Notes: generated from the sequence alone by a model not told the origin. DNA of 64,000 bases from Pyrenophora tritici-repentis (GCF_003171515.1 NC_089396.1:1054001-1118000); one strand, 5' to 3'; positions 54,586-64,000 are shown, counted from the first letter of the stretch. A program made the numbers and translations.

Positions 54586-57500
54586 CAGACTCCGCAACAA
54601 TCAAATCAATCAATCTTAAGGTTGTCGATTGGTTTGATTAGCTTGCGGCGACGCTGCTGATTGATTGCGGATTGATTGTTAGGGTTTTTGAGCAGATTGA
54701 TTGCGATTGATTGGTTGATTGGCTGATTGATGCTAAGAAGTAGTATACAGGGGGTTATGGTGTTGTACTCCAGCCTTCTATATCGTACTGTTGTACAATC
54801 TCCTCATCTTTGACGTCACTCCACTTATCTTCATCATCACCGTTGTTGTACAAGCCGTCAAAGCCAGCTCGTCTCCACGAACGTACAAGCTGAAGGGCAG
54901 CAAGTAACTCGCTGCCAAGAGCTCGCCGGCGCGGCTCAAGTAAATCGCCAAGCTCGCTAAAGAGCCTCTCGCAGTCGCAACTAGATGCTGGTATCGTGAG
55001 TATATCAATCGCAAACTGGCTTAAACACGGGTATTTTGAGCGTAATTGAATCCAGTACTTGACTGGGTGGCCATCGCTAAGATACTGTTCGCTTGTCCAC
55101 TCTGGCTCTTGAGTTCTCCAGCGCTCGTACTCATCGTCGTGGGCAGCCTCTACCTGAGCCTTGTTGCGCCGTACGAGGGCGCCAATCACATCATCTATTC
55201 CTCTATGCCTTGGTTTTGCAGTTGTTTGAGATAGAGGACGTGTACGTTGAGGCTTATACGACTGCCAGAGCTGCAGGAAGCCAGCGTTGGCTGATGTTAG
55301 CCATTCTGGCTTATCCACCCAGCTGTTCTCGCAGTAGTATTTGTAGTATGGATGGAGGCAGGTAGCAGCGTAGTATGCTGGCGATCGATCGAGCTTGTTG
55401 TAGTAATCGTTGGCCTTACTCCAGGCGGCGCGGAGGTTAACAAAGAGGTGATCTTCAGGCGCATCAGGTGGGTTGAAGTCAACTTGCTCGTACGAGCGCG
55501 TACGGGCTTCGAGCGCGCCAAGTACGTATTCAAATACAGGAATAGTCTCATATATAGCGCCGTATTTGCCTGCCTTTCCGCGACCCTCAAGCTTCTCCGT
55601 AGCAAGCTTAAGCGGCTCTAGGCAGTCCTGATACTCTGTTATCACCGCCCAATCAGCAGCTGTAAGTCCTGTTGATCTCATCCAACTAGGTGCTTCAGGG
55701 AGTTTATTGCCACGTTGACAAGCGCGGCGATCTTCAAGGGAGAGTGCGTTAATGTAGTGCTCAGCGTAAGAGTTGTATGCTGCCTGGAGTTGAGTTGCGC
55801 GTTTGAAGGCAGCGTAGTAAGAGTTCCAGCGTGTAACAACAGGCTTCACAGGCTCAAGTACGTGGAGGCGCTCTCTAGCTGGCAACTCGGCGTTGGCGGC
55901 GGTTTGGAAGCTTCGGAAAATTTCGTGTTGTTGAGGCGTTTTTATATGGTTGATAACGTCGATAAGTACACCTAAGGGCCCTTCTTGACGCCACTCCTGC
56001 ATGTACACCTCCTCTGTTTGGAGCTGCTCGTCGTTGTTGTTGTTGTACGCCTCTTGATTGCTGCCAAAGATAATTGCCTGGCCAATAAGGTTAAGCGTGT
56101 GAGGGCCGCAGCGGAGGCGTCGGTGAGCAGCGTTGAAGTCGTACGCGTGGGCGAGCGAGGAGACTGCAGTATCGTTGTTTGCAGCATTGTCGAGGACGAA
56201 GTAGCCGAGTTTATCACTCCCAATACTGTATTCTTGGAGCGTCTTTTTAATTGTATCAGCGATAGCATCACCAGTATGAGAGCCTGCGAGATGTGGGAGG
56301 GCGATGGGGAGATCTTGTATCACTCCAGAGGCGTTAGCAAAGTGTGCAACGACTCCAAAGAATCCACGCTTGCCACCCTTTGTCGTCCAACCATCAAAGC
56401 TTATGTGGATCTTGCTTGCAGCTTCTGACAGAGCGCAGACAATCTGTGGCTGCATATATTGGAAGAGGCGCATTGCGTAGGTAGCTACACTGCGAGGACT
56501 TACCCACAAAGCTGCCTCTGCCTCTGGGTTTGCAAGGCTAATCATCTCGCGAAAGGACGGCCTTGCAAGTAGCTCCATTGGCAAGTTGTTATCAAGAAGG
56601 CAGAACACTGCAACTTCACGAAACTGCTGGATGTTGAAGTTGCCCATCGCGTTGGCAGCCTCTTGAGAGACTGCAACACCAGTCTCCAGCGTCTGTCGTA
56701 GAGAGAGTTGCTGCCCTGTTCTTCGAGGCTTCAGGCCGTCTTTTGTAAAGCCATGGCCTCGTTTCTGAAGGCCAAGATGAGCTGCAGCTGAGGAGGTGGC
56801 CTTTGATACGTCAAAAACTCCACTGCCGCCAGTGTCAATGACCTTGTGGATGTGGCAGTATTTGCATACAAACCACACTCGATTCTGATCGTAGAGCTCA
56901 ACAACGCGATATCCATGTTGAAAGATCCAACTCTTGACGCGCCGCCCAGTTGTAAGAGGCTTCATGAACCGAGGGAGGCGATCCCAGTTAATGCCGTCAA
57001 AGTTATCGCCATTATCAGGCTCTGTATCAACACTAGCCTCTGTTGTTGCTGCTGTACCAGCCTGGCTGCCCTCAGCCGCACCCTCCTCCTCTGTTTGCGA
57101 CTCGAAAAATTGCGACTCAAACGTTGTGGCCTGGCTTACGGCGGCGCCAAGGGTTTCCTGAGGCGACAGCGATCGCTGAGATAGGACAGAGGGCCTTGAT
57201 AGGCGCGCCCGTTTGGCGGCGGCGGCGGCGGCAGCAGTATTGGTGGGAACTCGAGAGCGTTTGGCCATCGTGGGCGATACTAAACACTAAAGAAAAATGT
57301 CTGTATAGGTAGCTAGGCAACTAGTGTTGTGTGTAAGGGATTATTAGGGAACTGAGTGAGCGAAATCGTTGTTGTATTAAGAACAGCGAAGGACTAGCTA
57401 TATAGGTGCGGGGTGAAGCCTAGAAGAGGCTAGCCCCTAAGCAGAAGGAGCTAGTCCTATAAGAGGAGAGCTAGCTGGTGAGAAGTGAATGCATAGAGAC

Positions 57501-57780
57501 TGGCTTGCCCGGCCGACAGGGATCACAAGCTAAGCGAGATAGGGGTCCAAGATAACTATCTTCAACACCAAAAACCTTCTCTTAATACGACACTACTCGC
57601 CTTACAACTCGTTAATAATAAATCAATCTAACTAATCAAATCAATCAATCTGACCTTCGCAAGTTGATTTGATTAGCTATTTTGAAAAGCTTAGATTGAG
57701 TTGATTGAGTTGGTAAAAACTCCAAATGACCAATCAAATCAATCAATCTGACCAATCTGGATCGATTGTTGCGGAGTCTG
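54586..57780 (-). mobile_element. hAT transposon copy 3, complete, with 8-bp target duplication
   Basis: Full-length element (3,195 bp) with 17-bp terminal inverted repeats at both ends. CTCGTCTA is found immediately outside both ends (54578-54585 and 57781-57788), the 8-bp duplication made by hAT transposition. It inserted into the Tc1 transposase gene. It is the only one of the three copies here with intact termini and a target duplication, so it serves as the reference for the other two. Confidence 0.97.
54755..57268 (-). CDS. hAT-family transposase (837 aa), third intact copy
   Basis: Protein identical throughout to the copies at 5947 and 8631. Because this element also has both termini intact, it is the best candidate for an autonomous, currently mobile source. 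Its leader (57269-57780) keeps all subterminal AATCAATC-type repeats that the transposase would bind. Transposition is cut-and-paste, so three identical copies suggest replication-coupled amplification. Confidence 0.95.
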   Translation of the reverse strand: MAKRSRVPTNTAAAAAAAKRARLSRPSVLSQRSLSPQETLGAAVSQATTFESQFFESQTEEEGAAEGSQAGTAATTEASVDTEPDNGDNFDGINWDRLPRFMKPLTTGRRVKSWIFQHGYRVVELYDQNRVWFVCKYCHIHKVIDTGGSGVFDVSKATSSAAAHLGLQKRGHGFTKDGLKPRRTGQQLSLRQTLETGVAVSQEAANAMGNFNIQQFREVAVFCLLDNNLPMELLARPSFREMISLANPEAEAALWVSPRSVATYAMRLFQYMQPQIVCALSEAASKIHISFDGWTTKGGKRGFFGVVAHFANASGVIQDLPIALPHLAGSHTGDAIADTIKKTLQEYSIGSDKLGYFVLDNAANNDTAVSSLAHAYDFNAAHRRLRCGPHTLNLIGQAIIFGSNQEAYNNNNDEQLQTEEVYMQEWRQEGPLGVLIDVINHIKTPQQHEIFRSFQTAANAELPARERLHVLEPVKPVVTRWNSYYAAFKRATQLQAAYNSYAEHYINALSLEDRRACQRGNKLPEAPSWMRSTGLTAADWAVITEYQDCLEPLKLATEKLEGRGKAGKYGAIYETIPVFEYVLGALEARTRSYEQVDFNPPDAPEDHLFVNLRAAWSKANDYYNKLDRSPAYYAATCLHPYYKYYCENSWVDKPEWLTSANAGFLQLWQSYKPQRTRPLSQTTAKPRHRGIDDVIGALVRRNKAQVEAAHDDEYERWRTQEPEWTSEQYLSDGHPVKYWIQLRSKYPCLSQFAIDILTIPASSCDCERLFSELGDLLEPRRRALGSELLAALQLVRSWRRAGFDGLYNNGDDEDKWSDVKDEEIVQQYDIEGWSTTP

Positions 57781-57788
57781 CTCGTCTA

Positions 57789-58189
57789 TATCTATCACGG
57801 CGTACTTTCTCAAGAGCAGCTTCCTGAATAGCCTCTTGCTTACGTGGACGGCCGGTACGAGGAGCGTCCTCAAGGTACTCAGGGAGGATCTTGATCATAT
57901 CTCCGTTTGGCTCAAAGCCTCGCTGGCAGGCTCTGCCATAGATAGCGTCAATAGTGCGTGGTGAAATGCCTGTGATTGCGCTGATATGCCTGGTTGATTT
58001 GCCTCCAAAAGGTGACTTTAAAGTGACAATTAAGGCACGAGTAGAGAGATCTGTGTTTGGAGCTATGATGTATCTAAAAACACTATCAAAAACACTAAAA
58101 CAGTGGGTATACTGGCCATCACCAGCTTCAAAAAATACTGATCCGTGCCAAGAAAATCGGGCCGATGGATCCGCCGCTACTCCGGCGCT
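57789..58189 (-). pseudogene. Tc1 transposase, N-terminal piece
   Basis: Contains the helix-turn-helix DNA-binding part: TRHISAITGISPRTIDAIYGRACQRGFEP, then EDAPRTGRPRKQEAIQEAALEKVRRD. It breaks at the hAT insertion and continues at 54577. No ATG is seen between the terminal repeat and the MIKILPEY methionine, so the original start is lost or altered. Confidence 0.75.
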
Positions 58190-58246
58190 AGCAAGAACTT
58201 TTGAAAGGCACCTCTGTAAATGGAGGTGGAATACAAAATGACAAAA

Positions 58247-58365
58247 ACATACAACAGCGGGGATTCGCCAGTGGTCACCCACCTGACTACTAATCCGCCG
58301 GTACACCGCTTGAGTACCGCTGAGCGAACGGGAAGCGCTATTCTTGATGTCCTATGGTCGTATGT
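58247..58365 (-). rRNA. 5S rRNA gene, copy B
   Basis: 119 nt on the minus strand, same ends and internal control region as copy A, with one base different (TTCTTGATG versus TTCTCGATG on the plus strand). The T run after it is shorter (GTTTTTG). It begins 30 bp beyond the Tc1 element; copy A lies 38 bp beyond the other end. The two would have been a tandem pair before the Tc1 insertion. Confidence 0.85.
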
Positions 58366-58884
58366 GGAAGATTGTAGGTTTTGTAAAAATCTATAATTGT
58401 ATACTCACCGCGGGAATTATCGTGTAATGCCGCCTACATACACTTACTGCATGGTCTGTCCATTCAGGCTTCACGTAACAACTCAGAGAAGCGTCGTGTT
58501 ATCAAGGGCCGGCGATTGGCCAGCCTATGCACATGGCTTTGCAAAACCCCGCACTGAGGGCGCCTATCTTCTGTCTATTTTCAGTTCAGCCTTGTTAGTG
58601 CATAAAGGATTTCAATGACCCGGAGTCTGTCTTTCTCCAGTAGCACTATACTATACTATTTTGATGTCTTATATTCTTCCACGATCTTGAACACTGAGAC
58701 TTAGAATATATGAACATCTAGTAGTATTTTGTATGATTAATGCTACGGACTGACTTGTGTAAAAAGCAGTGCATAGTATCCATGTTGTTACTTCTGTTTC
58801 CACCCCTGTTCTATTTATGTCATCTTTTGTTGTTTAACCGGGAAGGCTGGATCCAGTGGAAGGCCCGGCCAGAGCGCCACAAAA
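58366..58884. other. No gene recognised
   Basis: AT-rich spacer upstream of the kinase-like/ankyrin locus; only short frames. Confidence 0.5.
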
Positions 58885-61323
58885 ATGCAGCAAGATCAAG
58901 CTGCCTTTGCCAGAAGTGTACAGAGCTTCGCCGAGGAAATCATACCATTACTCTTAAACCTCAAAGATACTCTGGTTTCATCCCAGATAAATGCAAAGCC
59001 GAGTTTTCTGGAAAGATTCATTGGCAGTGACGCAGCGAAGCAATTAGGCCTGAGCTTTGTAGCTCAGATGCGGCGTTGCCACGAGGCAGGGCAAGACGAC
59101 CTGTTGGAACAATCAAAGGGTACGATCAAAGTGAATCATGATAGAAAGAACAAAGATGAAAATAATGAGGAAGGAAAGAATGGAGACGGAAAGAACGAAG
59201 GTAAAAAGAAGCACGATGAGATCTCGGATATTATAATCGTTGCGAAATACCAGCCCATAGTTGGAGAGGGCTTCAAACAGGTTATCATTGAGTATCGGGA
59301 ATATGCGCACGACGTCGATGCCGATGCGATCGGAACAATCAAATCAAAAGTCCAACAATTAGCAACTCAGCTGAAGAAACTTACGTCTACATCGACGGAA
59401 CCCGCAGCCTTGCGCGGCGCTCTTCAGCCTCCTCTATCGGTACTCCCATGCATAGACTGGAAGCATGATACAGACAACAAACGCTTTGTGCTCATATACG
59501 ACATTCCCAGGCAGCTCCAAAACCGTCTTCAGGACAAAGAGAGTCTATTCAGTACACTTGGGGTGTGGAACCATCACCGAATCACTGAAAAATGGGCAAT
59601 ACCTTTCGAGCAACTATACTACATTGCCTATCGAATCGCGCACACTACCTTCAATCTGCACATTCGCGGCTGGGTCCACAAGAACATCAATCCCTCCAAC
59701 ATTATCTTCATGGACTCTAGATCTGCTACCAACGGGACAAGTCACCACAAAAAAATCCAACGCCCTACCTGAAAGGCTTCGAGTTCTCCCGCAAATATGA
59801 TACACATTCTGAGCGCCTGAGATCAAATGATTACGAGAACGACATGTATCGCCATCCAGGCCGTCAAGGCTTGCCGGACGAGATTGAAACGTTTAAACTG
59901 TATCATGATCTGTATGCAGTTGGTACTGTGCTCTTCGAGCTGGGTCGATCCAGGTGCGTTGAGGACATACTTCCAAAGCAGCTGAAGCTGAACGGCAAGG
60001 AGAGGGTCAACGAGGCTTGGGAAGTGAGAAACACGCTAGTTAAGGAGGCGAAAACTAAGATGCCAAAGTACGCTGGTACCGCATTTGCGAAGTGCGTGAT
60101 ACGATGCTTAGAGAAGGATTTCGAGCTGACGCCATATACGATCAACAGGTCTGCGCAGTATTCGCTCTGCTGAATGCAGGTGCAGATGCAAACGTTGATA
60201 GCAAGTGGTCAAAGCTGGTTTCGTTGCAGAAGTGGCTCGAGATAGAGCCAAAGAGCCTGGCATACCCTGAGGGATACTTCATCGCCCTAGAGAAACTCAT
60301 TGGTGCTACTCTAGAGACCACGCTTTCGTGAAAAGCGATCACAAACCATGCTTTGCAAAGCTACTCTCCGGCGTAGAAGGAAAAGATCAACACTATCCTG
60401 ACATCCCCCCGATACAAAGGCAGTTTGGATGTGCAGGACGAATTTGGAATGTCATTACCGCTGCTCTGGATTAGTCTTAACGCTTCTGGTTTGGATTACC
60501 TGGAGGGTTTGACATGGTTACAAAAGAAAGGCGCCACAATAACCACGAGAGACACCTACGGCCGGGACGTTTTGTTCTACGCAGCAAACAATCGAGAAAT
60601 CTGGGACGAAGCGTGTCTCCAAATTATGGAGTTATATTTGGAAAGTCTACCAGGAACATCTAGAGCCGGAATCCTGAATGAGTCCAAACACGGCGTTACA
60701 GCTCGGACAGCTTTCATGGCCATGTGTTATAACTGCTACATTCGTAGCGTGGAATACGCCATCGAAAATGGAATTGATGTAAACGACTCTGGTAGAGAGG
60801 GATGACGGCTTTAGACATTGCCTTGGACAGTGGAAACGGTATGCGCCTGGGTTTGTGGACGAACTTTGCTCGAGAGCGTGGCCGACTGCCGAAAAGGTCC
60901 GACCAGATAATCGATGCCATATTTCACAATGATGGATTTGGGGATGAGTTCAAGCAGTCTGAGAGTTCTGATAACAACGTGTATGCTGCAAAGAGCCGGT
61001 ACATGACCTTCCAAAAGATCTCTCAGCGCCTGATTGCCGCAGATGCGCAGACGGGAAAGCAACTTCAACGACGGGATCGTGCACCTGACATCAAGCAACG
61101 CGAGAAGGAAGTGCCTGGTATGTACGGGGTTGAAGAATTTGATGTCGAGGATCAGCCTTACTACGAACTGTGGCAGCATACATATCAATTTGACGACGAA
61201 ACCGAAGAAGAAAACGAGAGAATACGAAATAGCCGCATAGGTTGGTCAATACCACCAGCAATACGGGAATTAGAGACGCAACACCTATATACCGAGCTTC
61301 CGATGGACCCAGGTCTAGAGTAG
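58885..61323 (+). pseudogene. Kinase-like protein with ankyrin-type C-terminus, frameshifted (HET/prion-inhibition kinase class)
   Basis: The N-terminal helical part (AAFARSVQSFAEEIIPLLLNLKDTL) is followed by a Lys/Glu-rich linker. A divergent kinase fold then begins: RFVLIYDIPRQL, FEQLYYIAYRIAHTTFNLHIRGWVHKNINPSNIIF (HRD replaced by HKN) and, in another frame, PYLKGFEFSRKYDT, YRHPGRQG and HDLYAVGTVLFELGR. These motifs mark the fungal kinase-like proteins linked to prion-inhibition/HeLo genes. Ankyrin-like repeats follow (ALLNAGADANV, LTWLQKKGATITTRDTYGRDVLFYAA, VEYAIENGIDVNDSGREG, TALDIALDSGNG). The frame shifts at an A7 run (59750), near 60120-60150 and at 60800, so it is either a pseudogene or has assembly errors at homopolymers. 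Confidence 0.6.
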
Positions 61324-61691
61324 ATGTACCCTCTCGTAGGTATAGCAGCACAAGAGATCAATCAACCGCGGCCCCAGAAGCAAAGGCCATTCGCTTCAAC
61401 TCATCCACGACTAAGCGTCGGAATGCGAATGCCAACGACATCTCATCCTCATCGTTTGCCCATAAGCGGAGTTGTGTTGCTGCCTTGTCTCATGCTTTCA
61501 AGTGGAGCGCCCGACGCCTTTATGGGTGTTTCTCGAAATACCTTGAGCCACCTGGATCTGGTTGGCTTGGTGGCCAAGAACATCAACTCCTATAGTAATT
61601 TGTTAGTAAATCGATGCAGCCACGCTTTCTAACACCCACAACGTATTTGAAGTTCATTGTTTGCTGCGATCGCCTCTACTGACTCGCGTTT
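61324..61691. other. Downstream spacer, possible displaced tail of the preceding locus
   Basis: A second frame (61242-61595) overlaps the end of the kinase/ankyrin locus and is Arg/Ser-rich. It could be its original C-terminus after another frameshift, but nothing decisive is visible. Confidence 0.3.
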
Positions 61692-61727
61692 TTGGTGTTG
61701 CAATTTTCTCGAGCCCATCTCATCGCG

Positions 61728-62702
61728 ATGCCAGGCACCGGCCACCGCTTGCAGCCCGCTGTTCTCCAGGCTATCCTCGACCGAATTGCTGCCTGCGAAA
61801 GTGATCGAGCCATCTCTAGAGCTACAGGTGCGAGCCGTAACACAGTAGCAAAGCTGAGGTTGAGCTTAGAGTTTTGGGGCGTGCCTTATCCGCCGCGCTG
61901 CGTTCGACTTGGGCGGCCATCTATACTCCGGCAAGCTCAGCGCGAAGGCCTTCAGGCATACCTCAATGGCTCACCGGGCGCATACATGGATGAGATGAGG
62001 GACTTCTTGTACGACGAGTACGACGTTAGGATAAGCCTTGCGAGCGTTTACCGAGAGCTAGAGAAGATGAGATGGTCTCGCAAGCTTGCAACAAAGCGGG
62101 CAAAGGAGCAGAGTGAGCCACTCCGCCGCCTCTATCTTGCCAGGATGGCGCAACACTATAAGGCGGAGCAGATCGTTGCGTTGGACGAGAGCGCCTGCAA
62201 TGAGCGTACGGGCGACCGCAAGTATGGCTGGTCTCCAATCGGGGAGCCGGTGGAGCTATCACACAGCTTCAGGCGATCAGAACGGTGGTCGCTGCTGCCA
62301 GCCATGACGATAGATGGCTACATAAGCTATAAGATCTTTCAAGGCGCGATTACATCTGAGATCCTAGAAGACTTCTTAGAGTTTCAAGTGCTGCCGTTCT
62401 GCAATCCTCACCCAGGGCCAGCCTCAGTAATCGTGCTTGATAACGCCTCCATCCATCGATCAGAGCGTGTACGGGTGCTTTGCCAAAGTGCTGGAGTACT
62501 CCTTGAGTATCTGCCGCCATACTCACCAGATTTCAACCCCATCGAGAAGAGCTTTAAGCAGCTCAAGGGGTGGATGAAAAGGAATTCAGCGCAAGCGGAG
62601 AACTTCATTGACTTTGGGGTCTTTCTTGAGTATGCAGCGCAGCTGGTGTGCTGTAATATTAACTGCAGAAGCTGGTTCCATAGGTGTGGCTATCCCTATT
62701 AA
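61728..62702 (+). CDS. DD34E transposase (IS630/Tc1-type), intact, about 324 aa
   Basis: Single frame with an N-terminal helix-turn-helix (ATGASRNTVAKLRLSLEFWGVP) and GRPS motif, then LASVYRELEKMRWSRKLA. The catalytic residues are all present: Asp in ALDESACNERTG, Asp in VIVLDNASIHRSERV and Glu in PDFNPIEKSF, with 34 residues between the last two. FNPIEKSFKQLKGWMKRN and a Cys-rich end follow. ATG 61728 is preferred; 61692 is also in frame. It is unlike the Tc1 transposase at 50.6-58.2 kb and shows no stop codons. I could not define its terminal repeats by eye, so the element's extent is open. Confidence 0.85.
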   Translation: MPGTGHRLQPAVLQAILDRIAACESDRAISRATGASRNTVAKLRLSLEFWGVPYPPRCVRLGRPSILRQAQREGLQAYLNGSPGAYMDEMRDFLYDEYDVRISLASVYRELEKMRWSRKLATKRAKEQSEPLRRLYLARMAQHYKAEQIVALDESACNERTGDRKYGWSPIGEPVELSHSFRRSERWSLLPAMTIDGYISYKIFQGAITSEILEDFLEFQVLPFCNPHPGPASVIVLDNASIHRSERVRVLCQSAGVLLEYLPPYSPDFNPIEKSFKQLKGWMKRNSAQAENFIDFGVFLEYAAQLVCCNINCRSWFHRCGYPY

Positions 62703-63006
62703 TTGTGCTTTTAAATGGATGCCACAGTACGTTTCTATAGGTAGATGATACCATACAAATGCGAACGATTACACCTTAATGCGCAACCCACAAAAGCGAT
62801 TTAATAATTCTAAAAAAATAAGAGCTATTTCTATACATATAGAACTATCTTAGGAAGTTAACCTGTTATAATCGCATAACGTTGTAGTGTTGTACATAGG
62901 GCTATCCAAATAGACTATTGTTGCAGCGCATTTGAAACGCCTGAAAAACCTCAACACTATAGCGGGCACGGGCCGCTGTCACCAAAAACGCTCAGGCCAC
63001 TAAGCT
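62703..63006. other. AT-rich spacer
   Basis: Separates the convergent transposase and the right-edge frame. It probably holds one end of the transposon, but no terminal repeat could be paired with the left side. Confidence 0.4.
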
Positions 63007-64000
63007 TCAAGCATTCTCGCCATCATCCTCCACAACACTGCTAGACGGTTCAACCACCAATTTCTTGCGCGCAATCTCCTCTCTTTTCTTACAACGTTCG
63101 ACTCGTCTCCAGTTACGATCTGTGAGACCCTGGTACCCAGCTTGCCATTCTTTTGCAGTGTTTTGTAGCGTGAAAAACCAGCCAGGAGGCTGCTTGAAAT
63201 GCTGCGTCCACAACTTCAAGATATCACCAGATGGCTGCATCAAGAGGTTGATATCCATAGCTCCGTCAATAACAAGAGTCTTATAAAGCTCGTTAATGTC
63301 CTCTCCAACTGTAGGAAATTTTAACTTAAGGTAGTTAAAGAAATTACTAGTATGCTCGTTAATCTCCTGCTCATGATCATATCGGATAGGCGCCCACTGA
63401 GATGCACTAGATACCTCAGCTCTTGTTATCGTTGGTGCAGCTGCCTGCAAGTTAGACTCCTGTTGAGGTTGCCTGTTCATCCGCTCAAGCTGTCCAACGA
63501 TGAGCAGTTTTGTTAAGCTTTTGATATCATCGTCGCCATCTCCAGCCGCCCGCAACTTGCGCGTTTTCTCATGCACCCGCAGGTCCTTTGCTCTCAAAAT
63601 TGCAAGCCGTACATCATCAGATGGCTCATCGTACGTTGCCCTTCTCGCTGTAATTGCTCTTGCCCACATGGAGATAATGTTGCCGTTGACAAAGAGGTGA
63701 TCTTCGAAGCGCGCTGGCTGCCTCGCTGTTGGCGCCATCCAGCAGCAATAAGGATAGTTCTCGCAATGGGTATCTGTACAGCGCCATCTATCCCGGATAG
63801 CAATAGCATGCCCGCTACCTGCTTGTTCAGCTGCTATTACACCAGCAAGCCCCTCCTCTTGAATCACCGTTGCGGTGCGTCGACGAGGACCGTCGACAAC
63901 CGTTGGCAACGGCTGCTGCTCCCCTGGAATTTCAGCCAAGATGAGCTCGAAATCGACGTTTACTGGCTCGCTGACATAGTTATCAACCTCTACAACAAGG
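63007..64000 (-). CDS. Unidentified protein with Cys-rich motif, 5' end beyond the window
   Basis: The frame is open from the right edge (reading LVVEVDNYVSEPVNVDFELILAEI in) to a stop at 63007, at least 330 residues. No ATG seems to be the start within the window. A compact motif, RWRCTDTHCENYPYCCW (C-x4-C-x4-CC), is followed by FEDHLFVNGNIISMWARAI. The remainder is helical and charged (HEQEINEHTSNFFNYLKLKFP, GWFFTLQNTAKEWQAGYQGL). Similar CxxxxC...C-W...H...W patterns occur in uncharacterised fungal proteins, often near mobile elements, but I cannot name a family. It faces the DD34E transposase and might belong to another mobile unit. Confidence 0.6.
   Translation of the reverse strand, partial: LVVEVDNYVSEPVNVDFELILAEIPGEQQPLPTVVDGPRRRTATVIQEEGLAGVIAAEQAGSGHAIAIRDRWRCTDTHCENYPYCCWMAPTARQPARFEDHLFVNGNIISMWARAITARRATYDEPSDDVRLAILRAKDLRVHEKTRKLRAAGDGDDDIKSLTKLLIVGQLERMNRQPQQESNLQAAAPTITRAEVSSASQWAPIRYDHEQEINEHTSNFFNYLKLKFPTVGEDINELYKTLVIDGAMDINLLMQPSGDILKLWTQHFKQPPGWFFTLQNTAKEWQAGYQGLTDRNWRRVERCKKREEIARKKLVVEPSSSVVEDDGENA

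Larger units (their letters stand above)
50568..58216 (-). mobile_element. Tc1-like DNA transposon with 27-bp terminal inverted repeats, broken by later insertions
   Basis: CAGAGGTGCCTTTCAAAAGTTCTTGCT (27 bp; 50568-50594) is the exact reverse complement of 58190-58216, and both ends are flanked by TA, the Tc1/mariner target. Between them, once the hAT copy (54586-57780 plus one 8-bp duplicate) and the 50866-53789 insertion are removed, a single transposase reading direction emerges on the minus strand. The original element would be about 1.5 kb. It lies between two 5S genes. Confidence 0.85.

Noticed and set aside
1..64000. CRISPR array or bacterial operon features
   Set aside because: Direct repeats here are tandem or transposon-derived, without regular spacers; gene structure is eukaryotic with spliceosomal introns.

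Overview
This window comes from a filamentous ascomycete. Short (about 40-100 bp) spliceosomal introns, a velvet regulator, a fungal-type squalene epoxidase, SAT4-type membrane proteins, dispersed 5S rRNA genes and TGG-to-TAG decay that looks like repeat-induced point mutation (RIP) all fit Pezizomycotina. Dothideomycetes/Pleosporales is my best guess from the overall feel, not a demonstrated placement.

Layout. (1) 1-23.6 kb is accessory. It holds a SAT4/rhodopsin-domain membrane protein, then three related divergent protein-kinase genes on the minus strand, here called KIN1, KIN2 and KIN3. KIN1 has been cut in two by about 11.7 kb of nested transposons. The nest contains a copia-type LTR with its primer-binding site (5248-5419), a complete hAT element (5435-8629), and a second hAT copy in inverted orientation (8630-16924) that itself carries a complete Ty1/copia retrotransposon with identical LTRs (11466-16728). 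The N-terminal piece of KIN1 lies at 16925-17371 and its kinase half at 3556-5247. (2) 24.5-49.8 kb is a housekeeping block: NUDIX ADP-sugar pyrophosphatase, a one-TM conserved protein, squalene epoxidase (ERG1), a secreted Ser/Thr-rich protein, a DUF1349-like protein, a Bin3/MePCE-like RNA methyltransferase, a velvet protein (VelC-like), CTP synthase and Sds22. (3) 50.4-58.4 kb is a second transposon nest. A Tc1-like DD34E element with 27-bp terminal inverted repeats sits between two 5S rRNA genes. It was later invaded by a third hAT copy (8-bp target duplication) and by an insertion with a 15-bp target duplication. That insertion carries ~171-bp tandem repeats, which were in turn invaded by a small non-coding LTR element. 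(4) 58.9-64 kb holds a frameshifted kinase-like/ankyrin gene, an intact DD34E (IS630/Tc1-type) transposase and an unfinished ORF running off the right edge.

Most notable points: a gag-UGA-CUAG-pol junction in an apparently young copia element, in the context known to drive stop-codon readthrough; primer-binding sites in the LTR elements that match anticodon arms (half-tRNAs), including a tRNA-Lys(CUU)-like one; a probable U2-type AT-AC intron and a 10-nt micro-exon in the CTP synthase gene; and a kinase gene broken by a reconstructable transposon nest. All three hAT copies encode the same 837-aa protein, and the copia LTRs are identical, so mobility looks recent. The older Tc1 element carries RIP-like stop codons.
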